NCBI GenBank assembly: GCA_964399875.1
Contig: CAYNRQ010000067.1
Coordinates: 1-5,859, forward strand
DNA length: 5,859 nucleotides
Origin: CAYNRQ01 sp964399875
Lineage (GTDB): Archaea > Aenigmatarchaeota > Aenigmatarchaeia > QMZP01
Direction: 5' to 3'
The first letter of the stretch is position 1; the number at the start of each line of letters is the position of its first letter. Position numbers and translations under genes: made by a program. Below are positions 1 through 5,727 of the stretch, one piece after another. The notes beneath the pieces are model-generated. The model was not told the DNA's origin, did not search any database, and saw nothing but the letters and a program-made list of their open reading frames with translations.

Positions 1-33
1 AAAGAAAAAGGCCAATATTACTACACCGGCTAA

Positions 34-291
34 CCTCTTTTTTGCCCCCCCCCCCCTTCCAAGGAAACCACACTGGCATCGGCTAAGGCATATGCCATGA
101 AGGCTATAGCGAGTGCACAGGAGGAATCCAAGAAAGCTCCCCTGTATCTTGAACTGCAGAGACTTGAGGTAGAGAAGAAACGCATCGAAGTCTGGGATGG
201 TCTTTACCCGAAGAGTTACATGCAGATCGGGAACAGCGGTTCGGCCACCCTCCTGATACCTGTACCGCAGGCAGATGGAGAGGGAACTTAG
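34..291 (+). CDS. SPFH/band-7 (prohibitin/stomatin-like) protein, C-terminal part, frame broken at a poly-C run
   Basis: This is the 3' end of a gene that begins before the window. The readable frame runs from just after a stop at 31-33 to a TAG at 289-291. After a proline stretch it encodes an alanine/lysine/glutamate-rich helix (SKETTLASAKAYAMKAIASA), then LYLELQRLEVEKKRIEVWDG, LYPKSYMQIG and a hydrophobic end (SATLLIPVPQ). An Ala/Glu/Lys-rich coiled helix, then a W-[DN]-G-x-x-P motif and a short hydrophobic tail, is the usual C-terminus of SPFH/band-7 proteins, which form membrane-anchored oligomeric scaffolds. The N-terminal anchor and SPFH domain lie outside the window. An internal ATG at 97 would give only 64 residues and starts mid-helix, so it is unlikely to be the true start. 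Bases 2-46 in another frame read as plausible protein (KKKANITTPANLFFAP), which suggests a one-base length error or true slippage in the C run at 45-56. The family call rests on pattern recognition only. Confidence 0.55.
   Translation, partial: PLFCPPPPSKETTLASAKAYAMKAIASAQEESKKAPLYLELQRLEVEKKRIEVWDGLYPKSYMQIGNSGSATLLIPVPQADGEGT
45..56. repeat. Homopolymer run of 12 C within a coding region
   Basis: Twelve consecutive C residues lie inside the SPFH-like reading frame. The frame read before the run (codons starting at base 2) and the frame read after it (codons starting at base 58) differ. They would join if the run were 13 or 10 bases long. This can be an assembly or sequencing error, or a true slippage-prone tract. 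Confidence 0.9.
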
Positions 292-309
292 CGCACAACA
301 ATGAACAGA

Positions 310-347
310 AAGGGAAGCGGTGTTGTTATTTGCCCGTTTCCTTTTTT
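310..347 (+). terminator. Hairpin plus T-tract terminator after the SPFH-like gene
   Basis: GGAAGCGG at 313-320 pairs with CCGTTTCC at 334-341 (eight pairs, one of them G-U) across a 13-base loop. The stem can extend with A-U pairs into the T6 tract at 342-347. It lies 20-50 bases past the TAG at 289-291, where a terminator for that gene is expected. The T-tract alone would suit archaeal termination. Confidence 0.55.
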
Positions 348-431
348 ATTTGCATTGTCAACTTAAAGGTATATATTCATTCCGGCTTGAAAATGCAGAG
401 CTTAATACTGTTGACCCCGAACACGGAAGGT

Positions 432-1151
432 TCACCTGTATCCCAAAACCAAGAGATTTTCCCCATATTCTATTATGTTTCTCAGAACCTCAAAGAACTG
501 TTTCAGTTCTTTTGCATGGTTAAATATATCTATCTTTTCCATCCTTTTTAGAATGTCTAGTTTGAATTTCTGAAAGCCTCTCTCTCCCATTCTTTTTATG
601 TTGTACACCTGGGGAATAAGGCTCATATAATCCCTAAACATCCTGGCAGGCAGTCTTGTCCTGAATTGCTGTTCCATTAAATTATTGATCTCAGCTATCT
701 GCCTTTTATCATTCACAGACCTTGTGCGGATTCTGTATATCTCCTCTCCGCTGCAATCCCAGTATTTTTTCAGGATCGGATAAGAGGCCTTGTCTATTAT
801 TTCAAACACACCACTATTCATCTTTATGTGCCTGAATACAGAACCGTTCAGAATATGTGCTGACAGGTTTCTGTTCAGGATAATCCTAAATCTACTGCCT
901 TTCTTTATCTTATACTTGCTGCACTGGTTAAGAAAGACCGCGATATCGAAAATACCGTTTATTATGGATTTCTTAACGAATGCCTCAATGTTTTTTGTGA
1001 TTACATGCCTCTCTTCCTTTGCAAGTTCTTTGTTCACCTTTTCCCTTCTAACCAGGATATCTGCTATCTTCTTGGGATCGGGTTTTTGCTTCAGAACAAG
1101 GCCTATCTTGCCAACAGGTATGGTGTATATAGTGCAGGTATAACTATTCAT
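432..1151 (-). CDS. Uncharacterised basic protein, 239 aa
   Basis: I do not recognise this protein. It runs from an ATG at 1151-1149 to a TGA at 434-432. It is rich in Lys, Arg and Ile, and has no signal peptide or clear membrane segment, so it is probably cytoplasmic. The N-terminal part (about 1-60) has a short strand-like stretch (TCTIYTIPVGKIGLVL), then a charged helix (RREKVNKELAKEERHVITKN). The middle (about 60-135) looks mixed alpha/beta. The C-terminal half (about 140-239) looks helical and strongly basic, with RIRTRSVNDKRQ and MGERGFQKFKLDILKRMEK, which would be compatible with nucleic-acid binding, but no named motif is present. It lies 56 bases downstream of ppdK on the same strand. 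A TATA-like element about 24 bases before the ATG suggests its own, leaderless transcript. It converges on the SPFH-like gene. A 117-residue hydrophobic frame on the opposite strand inside it is a shadow. Confidence 0.8.
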   Translation of the reverse strand: MNSYTCTIYTIPVGKIGLVLKQKPDPKKIADILVRREKVNKELAKEERHVITKNIEAFVKKSIINGIFDIAVFLNQCSKYKIKKGSRFRIILNRNLSAHILNGSVFRHIKMNSGVFEIIDKASYPILKKYWDCSGEEIYRIRTRSVNDKRQIAEINNLMEQQFRTRLPARMFRDYMSLIPQVYNIKRMGERGFQKFKLDILKRMEKIDIFNHAKELKQFFEVLRNIIEYGENLLVLGYR

Positions 1152-1167
1152 ATTAATACTAAGTTTT

Positions 1168-1180
1168 TGATACTTAAAAT
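1168..1180 (-). promoter_or_regulatory. TATA-like element for the 239-aa gene
   Basis: Read on the minus strand this is CATTTTAAGTATC, a match to archaeal TATA boxes. Its centre is about 24 bases before the ATG at 1151, so transcription would begin at or very near the start codon. No Shine-Dalgarno-like sequence precedes the ATG, which fits leaderless translation. Confidence 0.4.
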
Positions 1181-1207
1181 GTTTTCAGATTGATTAATGT
1201 TCGTCTG

Positions 1208-3835
1208 TTATTCATTTGATTGTTTCTCTTTCAGAGCTGCCTGTGCTGCTGCAAGCCTTGCTATTGGCACCCTGAATGGAGAACAAGAGACATCGTTAAG
1301 GCCTATTCTGTGGCAGAACTCCACTGACATCGGTTCACCAGCGTGTTCACCGCATATACCTATTCCTATTTTAGGATTAACCTTTCTTGCATTTTTTACG
1401 CAGAGCTCCATGAGCTTTCCAACACCTTCCTGGTCTATGCTCTGAAAAGGATCCCTGTTATAAATCTCTTTTTCAACATAATGCTTAAGGAACTTTCCTG
1501 CATCATCCCTGGAGAAACCGCAGGTCATCTGTGTCAGATCATTGGTTCCAAAAGACATGAACTCCACTTCTTTTGCCAGCTCATCTGCTGTTATTGCCGC
1601 TCTTGGCACCTCTATCATGGTCCCCACTTTGTATTCTATCTTACCCTCTGCACCCGTTTCCTTTGCAATCCTCTTTACCATCTCCTTGAGTGGTATGAAT
1701 TCCTTGACATTGCCAACCAGGGGTATTTCTATTTCAGGTTTGGGATCCTTGCCCGCCTCCTTTGCCTCCAAGGCAGCCTCGAATATAGCCCTCACCTGCA
1801 TCTCGTTTATCTCAGGATAAACAACGCCAAGTCTGCATCCCCTGAACCCGAGCATAGGGTTAAACTCCTTAAGGCTGTCCACCTTTTCCCTTATCCTGCT
1901 AACCTCAACACCCATCTGCTCAGCAACCTGCCTCATCTCCTTTTCCTCATGTGGTAAGAACTCATGAAGCGGTGGGTCCAAAAGCCTTATTATAACCGGC
2001 AGGCCTGACATTACCTCGAATATTCCCCTGAAGTCCTGCTTCTGGAGTGGAAGCAGCTTATCCAATGCCTTTCTTCTGCTCTCCTCATTCTCTGCCAGGA
2101 TCATTTCCCTAACAGATGTTATTCTGTCACCCTCAAAGAACATATGTTCTGTCCTTGTAAGACCAATACCCTCTGCACCGAAGTTCTTTGCAACCTGTGC
2201 ATCGTGCGGTGTGTCAGCATTGGTTAAAACAACAAGCTTTCTGAAGGAATCAGCCCATTCCATCAGCGTCTTGAATTCACCCTTTAGCTCTGGGTCTATA
2301 ACAGGAATCTGCCCTGCCATCACCTCTCCTGTTGAACCATCAAGGGTTATATAATCTCCCTCCTTGAAAACCCTTTCACCAGCCTTGAACTGCTTTTCTT
2401 TCTCATCCACTGTTATATCTGAACAACCAGCAACGCAGCATTTTCCCATACCCCTTGCCACGACTGCTGCATGTGAGGTCATCCCCCCTCTGGCAGTTAG
2501 TATGCCCTGGGCAACGCTCATGCCTTGGATATCTTCTGGGCTTGTTTCAAGCCTGACCAATATAACCTTTTCCCCTGCCTCTGATTTTTCAACAGCATCA
2601 TCAGCAGTGAAAACAACCTTTCCTACTGCAGCACCCGGAGAAGCTGGCAGCCCCTTTGCAATAACATCCGCCTTCTGCTTTGCCTCTTGGTCAAGCTGTT
2701 TGTGCAGCAACTGATCAAGCTGGTTTGGATCTATCCTAAGGACAGCCTCTTCCTTTGTTATGAGCCCTTCATCAACCATGTCCACTGCAATCTTCACAGC
2801 AGCATGGGCAGTCCTTTTGCCTGTCCTTGTCTGGAGCATGAAAAGCTTGCCTTTTTCAACAGTGAACTCAAAGTCCTGCATGTCCTTGTAATGCTTTTCA
2901 AGAAGGTCGTATATCTTAACCAGTTCAGCATAGGCGCCAGGAAGGTCATTCTTCATGTCGTCTATGTGCTTGGGTGTTCTTATACCGGCAACAACATCCT
3001 CACCCTGTGCATTTATCAGGTATTCACCATAGTGTTCCTTAACACCGGTAGAAGGATTTCTGGTGAACCCCACACCGGTTCCAGAATCATTGCCCATGTT
3101 TCCAAAAACCATGGTTTGTATATTTACGCCAGTACCCAGGTTGTGCGGTATGCCATGAAGGTTTCTGTATGTTATGGCCCTCTTGTTGTTCCAGGAATTG
3201 AAAACAGCATCTATGGCCATTCTCAACTGTTCCTTGGGATCCTGAGGGAATTCTTTCCCCTTTTCATTCTTTATCATATCCCTGTATTTCTGCACCACCA
3301 TCTTAAGATCCTCAACAGTAAGGTCAGTATCATACTCTACCCCTTTTGTTTTCTTGACACTGTCCAGTATGGCCTCGAATTCCGCATGCTTGACACCCAT
3401 AACAACATCTCCGAACATCTGAATGAATCTTCTGTAGGAATCATAAGCAAATCTTTCATTGCCAGTAAGTTTGGCTATTCCCAGGACAGTCTGATCATTC
3501 AAACCAAGATTGAGAACAGTGTCCATCATGCCTGGCATTGATACTGCTGCACCAGAGCGGACAGAAACAAGCAACGGCTTCTCTGCATCACCAAGCTTCT
3601 TTCCTGTCTTGCTCTCAAGCTCTGCTAATTTCTGGTTTATCTGCTCCTCAAGACCTTCAGGCCACTTTTTTCCCTGATCATAAAAAGCTATACAGGCCTC
3701 TGTGCTAATAGTAAAACCAGGAGGCACAGGCAGTCCTATCTTTGTCATCTCTCCAAGGTTGGCACCCTTTCCGCCGAGAAGGGCCTTATCCTTTGTGTCG
3801 CCTTCACCAAAAAAGTACACATACTGTTTGGCCAT
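1208..3835 (-). CDS. ppdK: Pyruvate, phosphate dikinase (PPDK), 875 aa
   Basis: Catalyses ATP + phosphate + pyruvate to and from AMP + PPi + PEP in the cytoplasm. It links pyruvate to gluconeogenesis or, in reverse, lets glycolysis use PPi. The protein is full length (the family is about 875 aa). Residues 1-340 are the ATP-grasp nucleotide-binding domain, with GGKGANL (Lys23), SVRSGA (Arg93) and the FEF...LQTRTGKR segment (Glu323, Gln335, Arg337). The swivelling phosphohistidine domain (about 390-510) has GGMTSHAAVVARG with catalytic His455. The C-terminal TIM barrel (about 530-870) binds pyruvate/PEP: RTEHMFF (Arg561), RLLDPP (Arg617), Glu742, SFGTNDLTQ (Asn765) and GICGEHAGEP (catalytic Cys828). 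The numbering is almost the same as in the Clostridium symbiosum enzyme, which argues against indels. The start is the first ATG, giving the usual MAKQYVYFFGEG N-terminus, with only a weak GGGA upstream. Stop is TAA at 1210-1208. PEP synthase is excluded by the N-terminal domain and the overall match. Confidence 0.98.
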   Translation of the reverse strand: MAKQYVYFFGEGDTKDKALLGGKGANLGEMTKIGLPVPPGFTISTEACIAFYDQGKKWPEGLEEQINQKLAELESKTGKKLGDAEKPLLVSVRSGAAVSMPGMMDTVLNLGLNDQTVLGIAKLTGNERFAYDSYRRFIQMFGDVVMGVKHAEFEAILDSVKKTKGVEYDTDLTVEDLKMVVQKYRDMIKNEKGKEFPQDPKEQLRMAIDAVFNSWNNKRAITYRNLHGIPHNLGTGVNIQTMVFGNMGNDSGTGVGFTRNPSTGVKEHYGEYLINAQGEDVVAGIRTPKHIDDMKNDLPGAYAELVKIYDLLEKHYKDMQDFEFTVEKGKLFMLQTRTGKRTAHAAVKIAVDMVDEGLITKEEAVLRIDPNQLDQLLHKQLDQEAKQKADVIAKGLPASPGAAVGKVVFTADDAVEKSEAGEKVILVRLETSPEDIQGMSVAQGILTARGGMTSHAAVVARGMGKCCVAGCSDITVDEKEKQFKAGERVFKEGDYITLDGSTGEVMAGQIPVIDPELKGEFKTLMEWADSFRKLVVLTNADTPHDAQVAKNFGAEGIGLTRTEHMFFEGDRITSVREMILAENEESRRKALDKLLPLQKQDFRGIFEVMSGLPVIIRLLDPPLHEFLPHEEKEMRQVAEQMGVEVSRIREKVDSLKEFNPMLGFRGCRLGVVYPEINEMQVRAIFEAALEAKEAGKDPKPEIEIPLVGNVKEFIPLKEMVKRIAKETGAEGKIEYKVGTMIEVPRAAITADELAKEVEFMSFGTNDLTQMTCGFSRDDAGKFLKHYVEKEIYNRDPFQSIDQEGVGKLMELCVKNARKVNPKIGIGICGEHAGEPMSVEFCHRIGLNDVSCSPFRVPIARLAAAQAALKEKQSNE

Positions 3836-3867
3836 AAAAATCCCGATTTTATAAATTATCGCAATAG

Positions 3868-3879
3868 ATATTTAAATAT
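3868..3879. promoter_or_regulatory. Palindromic TATA element, possible divergent promoter of ppdK and the plus-strand element
   Basis: ATATTTAAATAT is a perfect palindrome containing the archaeal TATA consensus TTTAAATA on both strands. On the minus strand it would start transcription near 3849, giving ppdK a leader of about 13 bases. On the plus strand it would start near 3900, just before the hairpin at 3906. A second AT-rich site at 3846-3855 is too close to the ppdK ATG for usual spacing. Confidence 0.45.
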
Positions 3880-3899
3880 AGCAGGTTTGTGCAGCAACC

Positions 3900-4094
3900 C
3901 CAGCACTGCCGGCTGGCACGCCGGCAGGGAAACACGCATTATGCGTAAATGAAAATACCATCAAGCGGAGAGGCCGAGCAGATATGGTCTTTGAAGAAGT
4001 CCGCATATGAGCCGGGATGACAGAATTTAAATCAGATTCCCCCGGCCAATAGACCGGCGGTTCCAAACAAGGCAATCGCTAACAAAACTTTTTT
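3900..4094 (+). ncRNA. Candidate structured non-coding RNA or REP-like repeat, copy 1
   Basis: The stretch between ppdK and the next operon has no convincing gene but much structure. From 5' to 3': an 8-pair perfect hairpin (CTGCCGGC 3906-3913 with GCCGGCAG 3920-3927); a 6-pair hairpin (ACGCAT 3934-3939 with ATGCGT 3941-3946); a helix ATATG/CATAT enclosing a smaller stem at about 3982-4008; the conserved repeat at 4016-4081; and a T6 tract at 4089-4094. A TATA element at 3871-3878 precedes it at a distance that would place the RNA start near 3900, so a transcript of about 195 nt is possible. I matched it to no known RNA: it lacks tRNA arms, C/D box pairs and SRP or RNase P signatures. A 67-residue minus-strand frame across it (3872-4075) has a composition typical of translated repeat DNA (PAGVPAGSAG) and is not taken as a gene. 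A mobile REP/MITE-like repeat is an equally good reading. Confidence 0.4.
4016..4081 (+). repeat. Dispersed repeat, copy 1
   Basis: It matches 5795-5859 from GATG to the CAATCGCTA end with a one-base indel near the start. The last 23 bases (4059-4081, GGTTCCAAAC...CAATCGCTA) are identical to 5837-5859, and TTTAAATCAGA is shared at 4026-4036 and 5804-5814. Between these two blocks is a hairpin (4039-4060, CC.CCGG.C with G.CCGG.GG) whose bases differ from copy 2 while the ability to pair is kept. Confidence 0.85.
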
Positions 4095-4205
4095 GGGCTG
4101 GAAGAAAAATATAGAAATTTATCAAAGGAATTCTGGTTAAAAAAAGAGGAAGAAATAAAGAAATTAAGTAAAAATTACCGGAAACCAAGCCAAACTACAA
4201 GTTAG
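4083..4205 (+). pseudogene. Possible remnant of a small helical-protein gene, no start codon
   Basis: Directly after the repeat a plus-strand frame is open from 4083 to a TAG at 4203-4205. It reads LEEKYRNLSKEFWLKKEE then EIKKLSKNYRKPSQTTS, a charged helix of normal protein composition. It has no ATG, GTG or TTG start and is closed upstream by a TAA that overlaps the end of the repeat (4080-4082). It could be the 3' remnant of a gene cut by insertion of the repeat. It could also be chance: the DNA is A-rich, which favours Lys/Glu codons. It overlaps the last bases of the convergent gene ending at 4202. Confidence 0.2.
4139..4175 (-). terminator. T-tracts downstream of the three-gene operon
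   Basis: Read on the minus strand, this stretch after the TAA of the membrane-protein gene holds T-rich runs, including T5 (at about 4170-4174) and T7 (4145-4139), with no clear hairpin. Archaeal RNA polymerase can stop at such U-tracts. The call rests only on position and base content. Confidence 0.3.
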
Positions 4206-4543
4206 CTACCTCTTATGAACACACCAAACCTGTGCAGATACACTGCAGCGGTTATTACAGCAATAAACACCAGCCATGGGACAGCATAACCAGCCACAGA
4301 AAAGAAAAAGGTGATAAAGGCTGAGAGCAGCAAAGAAAATATGCTCACATAGATATAAGCCCCTCTGCCTGAAGGTGTCACGTCATCAAGAAACACAACA
4401 AAACCCACAATAAAGAGTATGATCTGGACTCCCGGGCCAAAAGCCGGATTAAAAAGCCCCCCGGCCATAAGACAGCCGGAAATGAAACCCTTTAGCATGC
4501 TTGACCAATCCACAAGCGGGACGGTTGTTATTCTCTCAACCAT
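4202..4543 (-). CDS. Small four-helix membrane protein, 113 aa
   Basis: Not recognised. Four hydrophobic segments are visible: about residues 16-31 (MLKGFISGCLMAGGLF), 38-52 (GVQIILFIVGFVVFL), 62-84 (AYIYVSIFSLLLSAFITFFF) and 86-104 (AVPWLVFIAVITAAVYLH). A polar loop (DDVTPSGRG) lies between the second and third. It is an integral membrane protein with short termini and no visible catalytic motif. The ATG at 4543 is preferred: it overlaps the upstream gene's TGA by 8 bases (ATGGTTGA), a normal coupling arrangement, with a weak GTGG upstream. A GTG at 4552 would add three residues. It is the last gene of the operon that starts at 5637, so it may anchor or work with the two paralogous proteins encoded before it. 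Confidence 0.8.
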   Translation of the reverse strand: MVERITTVPLVDWSSMLKGFISGCLMAGGLFNPAFGPGVQIILFIVGFVVFLDDVTPSGRGAYIYVSIFSLLLSAFITFFFSVAGYAVPWLVFIAVITAAVYLHRFGVFIRGS

Positions 4544-5051
4544 ATGAACCACGTGCAGTTGGTATTTCTGTTGCCTCTATATTGAAATGCTTCTTTATTT
4601 CATTCCTGAAATTAAGAACATAATTCCTGCACCTTTCTATAAATGCCCTTCTGGCCCTGTTGTAAAAAAGATAAGAATACATCAGCCATACGGGTTTTAA
4701 GAAAATTCCCCACCCCTTAAACTCTGTGAATAATTGTCCGCGCATTCTCAGAGCAAACTCACCCACATTTTTTTTCTTGCCCTTACTGCCTATAAGCTTC
4801 ATAAGAACCCTCATGTATGTGAACCTGCTGAAACTCTTCTTCACCCACCAGACAGAATAAAAGGTTATAGGGTCACCTGTTATATCCCAGTTGATTCTGG
4901 AATTATTTGTTCCTGACGCGCTTACGTGAAAGAATTTTCTTATGTTATTTGTTATGAATTCTGCAACACCCCACGGATCAGGGCCTGAATATCTTATTCT
5001 AACCCACCTATCTGGTACTAAACATTCATCCATTATGGTAATCTTTCCCAT
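4536..5051 (-). CDS. Uncharacterised protein, 171 aa, paralogue of the upstream 193-aa protein
   Basis: Not recognised as a named family. It aligns along nearly its whole length with the protein encoded at 5056-5637. Shared landmarks (this protein / the other): Cys10/Cys14, Y21-x-GP / Y26-x-GP, FHV 41-43 / FRV 46-48, Trp55/Trp60, WW 68-69 / 73-74, F-x-Y 77-79 / 82-84, RG 104-105 / 107-108, CR 141-142 / 149-150, and EIKKHF / KLKEFF near the end. The first half looks beta-rich. The second half has an aromatic, partly hydrophobic stretch (FLKPVWLMYSYLFY, about 117-130) that could lie on or in the membrane, then a basic helix. The ATG at 5051 follows the upstream TGA by four bases, and GAGTGAT just before it (overlapping that stop) can serve as a ribosome-binding site. 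It is translationally coupled on both sides. Confidence 0.85.
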   Translation of the reverse strand: MGKITIMDECLVPDRWVRIRYSGPDPWGVAEFITNNIRKFFHVSASGTNNSRINWDITGDPITFYSVWWVKKSFSRFTYMRVLMKLIGSKGKKKNVGEFALRMRGQLFTEFKGWGIFLKPVWLMYSYLFYNRARRAFIERCRNYVLNFRNEIKKHFNIEATEIPTARGSYG

Positions 5052-5055
5052 AATA

Positions 5056-5637
5056 TCACTCTGTTATTTTTCTGCGTTCTGGCTCTTCTTCGGTTTTTTC
5101 TGGTGGAGTTTCCTTTCTGAATTCTGAACCGGATTTTAACTCTTCAAAGAATTCCTTTAGTTTTCTGTTAAAAAGTATTGTCGCATGCCTGCACTCTTCA
5201 GCATACTCTTCCCTTTTTTTGTGATAAAAAATTCTGTGCCAGAGAGTCCTTAACATCTCATAGAATAAACTTCGCTGCCACACAGTATCCTGAGGATATT
5301 CACTCCTTAAAAGGCCTCTCACAGATATGGTTGCATGGCCTGTTTTTTCGCTTCCTTCACCAGATAAATCAAATCTTATATAAAGATAACTGAAAAGGTC
5401 CATGTCCTTGTGGAGCCACCATCTTACCTTGAACTTTTCTCCTCTTTCACCCTTTCCCCAGCTATACCTTGTTTCCTGTATATCACTGTCAGCCACCCTG
5501 AATACAGACTTCATTAACTCATAAACTCTGTGGTAAATCTTGGTTACACCAGGACCTACATATTTCATCTCAACCCCGCCAGGCTCCTCTATGAAACAAT
5601 TATCTTCAAGTGTTAGCTTGGACCTCGCAAATACCAC
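5056..5637 (-). CDS. Uncharacterised protein, 193 aa, first gene of a three-gene operon, paralogue of the 171-aa protein
   Basis: Not recognised. It shares the landmarks of the adjacent 171-aa protein: Y-x-GP (26-29), FRV (46-48), Trp60, WW (73-74), F-x-Y (82-84), RG (107-108), CR (149-150). It differs in a charged, probably disordered tail (about 175-193, PPEKTEEEPERRK). The central stretch RSLFYEMLRTLWHRIFYHKKR (about 122-142) matches the aromatic segment of the paralogue but is less hydrophobic. The start is a GTG at 5637-5635. It is supported by AGGTGG at 5647-5642, four bases before it, and by N-terminal alignment with the paralogue (KLTLEDNCFI against KITIMDECLV), which a later ATG at Met24 would remove. 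Four bases separate its TGA from the next ATG. A tandem duplication followed by divergence is the simplest origin. Confidence 0.85.
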   Translation of the reverse strand: MVFARSKLTLEDNCFIEEPGGVEMKYVGPGVTKIYHRVYELMKSVFRVADSDIQETRYSWGKGERGEKFKVRWWLHKDMDLFSYLYIRFDLSGEGSEKTGHATISVRGLLRSEYPQDTVWQRSLFYEMLRTLWHRIFYHKKREEYAEECRHATILFNRKLKEFFEELKSGSEFRKETPPEKTEEEPERRKITE

Positions 5638-5641
5638 AATA

Positions 5642-5647
5642 CCACCT
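5642..5647 (-). promoter_or_regulatory. Ribosome-binding site deciding the GTG start of the 193-aa gene
   Basis: On the minus strand it reads AGGTGG, close to the archaeal anti-16S consensus GGAGGTGAT. It sits four bases upstream of the GTG at 5637 and is the best Shine-Dalgarno match in the window. Confidence 0.6.
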
Positions 5648-5675
5648 GTTATTAATTACGCACATTTATTTATTG

Positions 5676-5694
5676 GTCAAGGATAAATATTAAT
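5676..5694. promoter_or_regulatory. AT-rich divergent promoter between the operon and repeat copy 2
   Basis: Minus strand: TTAATATTTATCC, with its centre about 50 bases before the GTG at 5637. This gives a leader of about 24 bases that contains the AGGTGG site. Plus strand: GGATAAATATTAATG, which would start transcription near 5715, shortly before the hairpins that begin at 5728. The arrangement repeats that at 3868-3879. Confidence 0.4.
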
Positions 5695-5727
5695 GTGAAT
5701 CACCCAATAATGCATTAGTTGACTCAC

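Noticed and set aside
301..366. 21-codon plus-strand frame starting ATGAACAGAAAG
   Set aside because: It coincides with the terminator hairpin and T-tract and has no ribosome-binding site.
790..1143. 117-residue hydrophobic plus-strand frame opposite the 239-aa gene
   Set aside because: Its hydrophobicity follows from the complement of Lys/Glu-rich codons on the other strand. It has no promoter or ribosome-binding site.
1343..1957. 204-residue plus-strand open frame opposite the 3' part of ppdK
   Set aside because: Antisense shadow of conserved PPDK codons, with no start signal of its own.
2687..3541. 284-residue plus-strand open frame opposite ppdK
   Set aside because: It lies wholly antisense to a gene with complete PPDK motifs and its translation has no protein-like pattern. 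It is a shadow frame.
3872..4075. 67-residue minus-strand frame across repeat copy 1
   Set aside because: It reads through palindromes (PAGVPAGSAG) and the repeat, and the equivalent frame is not kept in copy 2. It is best seen as translated repeat DNA.
4011..4087. Archaeal box C/D or H/ACA guide RNA at repeat copy 1
   Set aside because: GGGATGA only partly matches a C box and no CTGA D box follows on that strand. The ACA at 4082-4084 alone is too weak without a clear guide pocket and K-turn.
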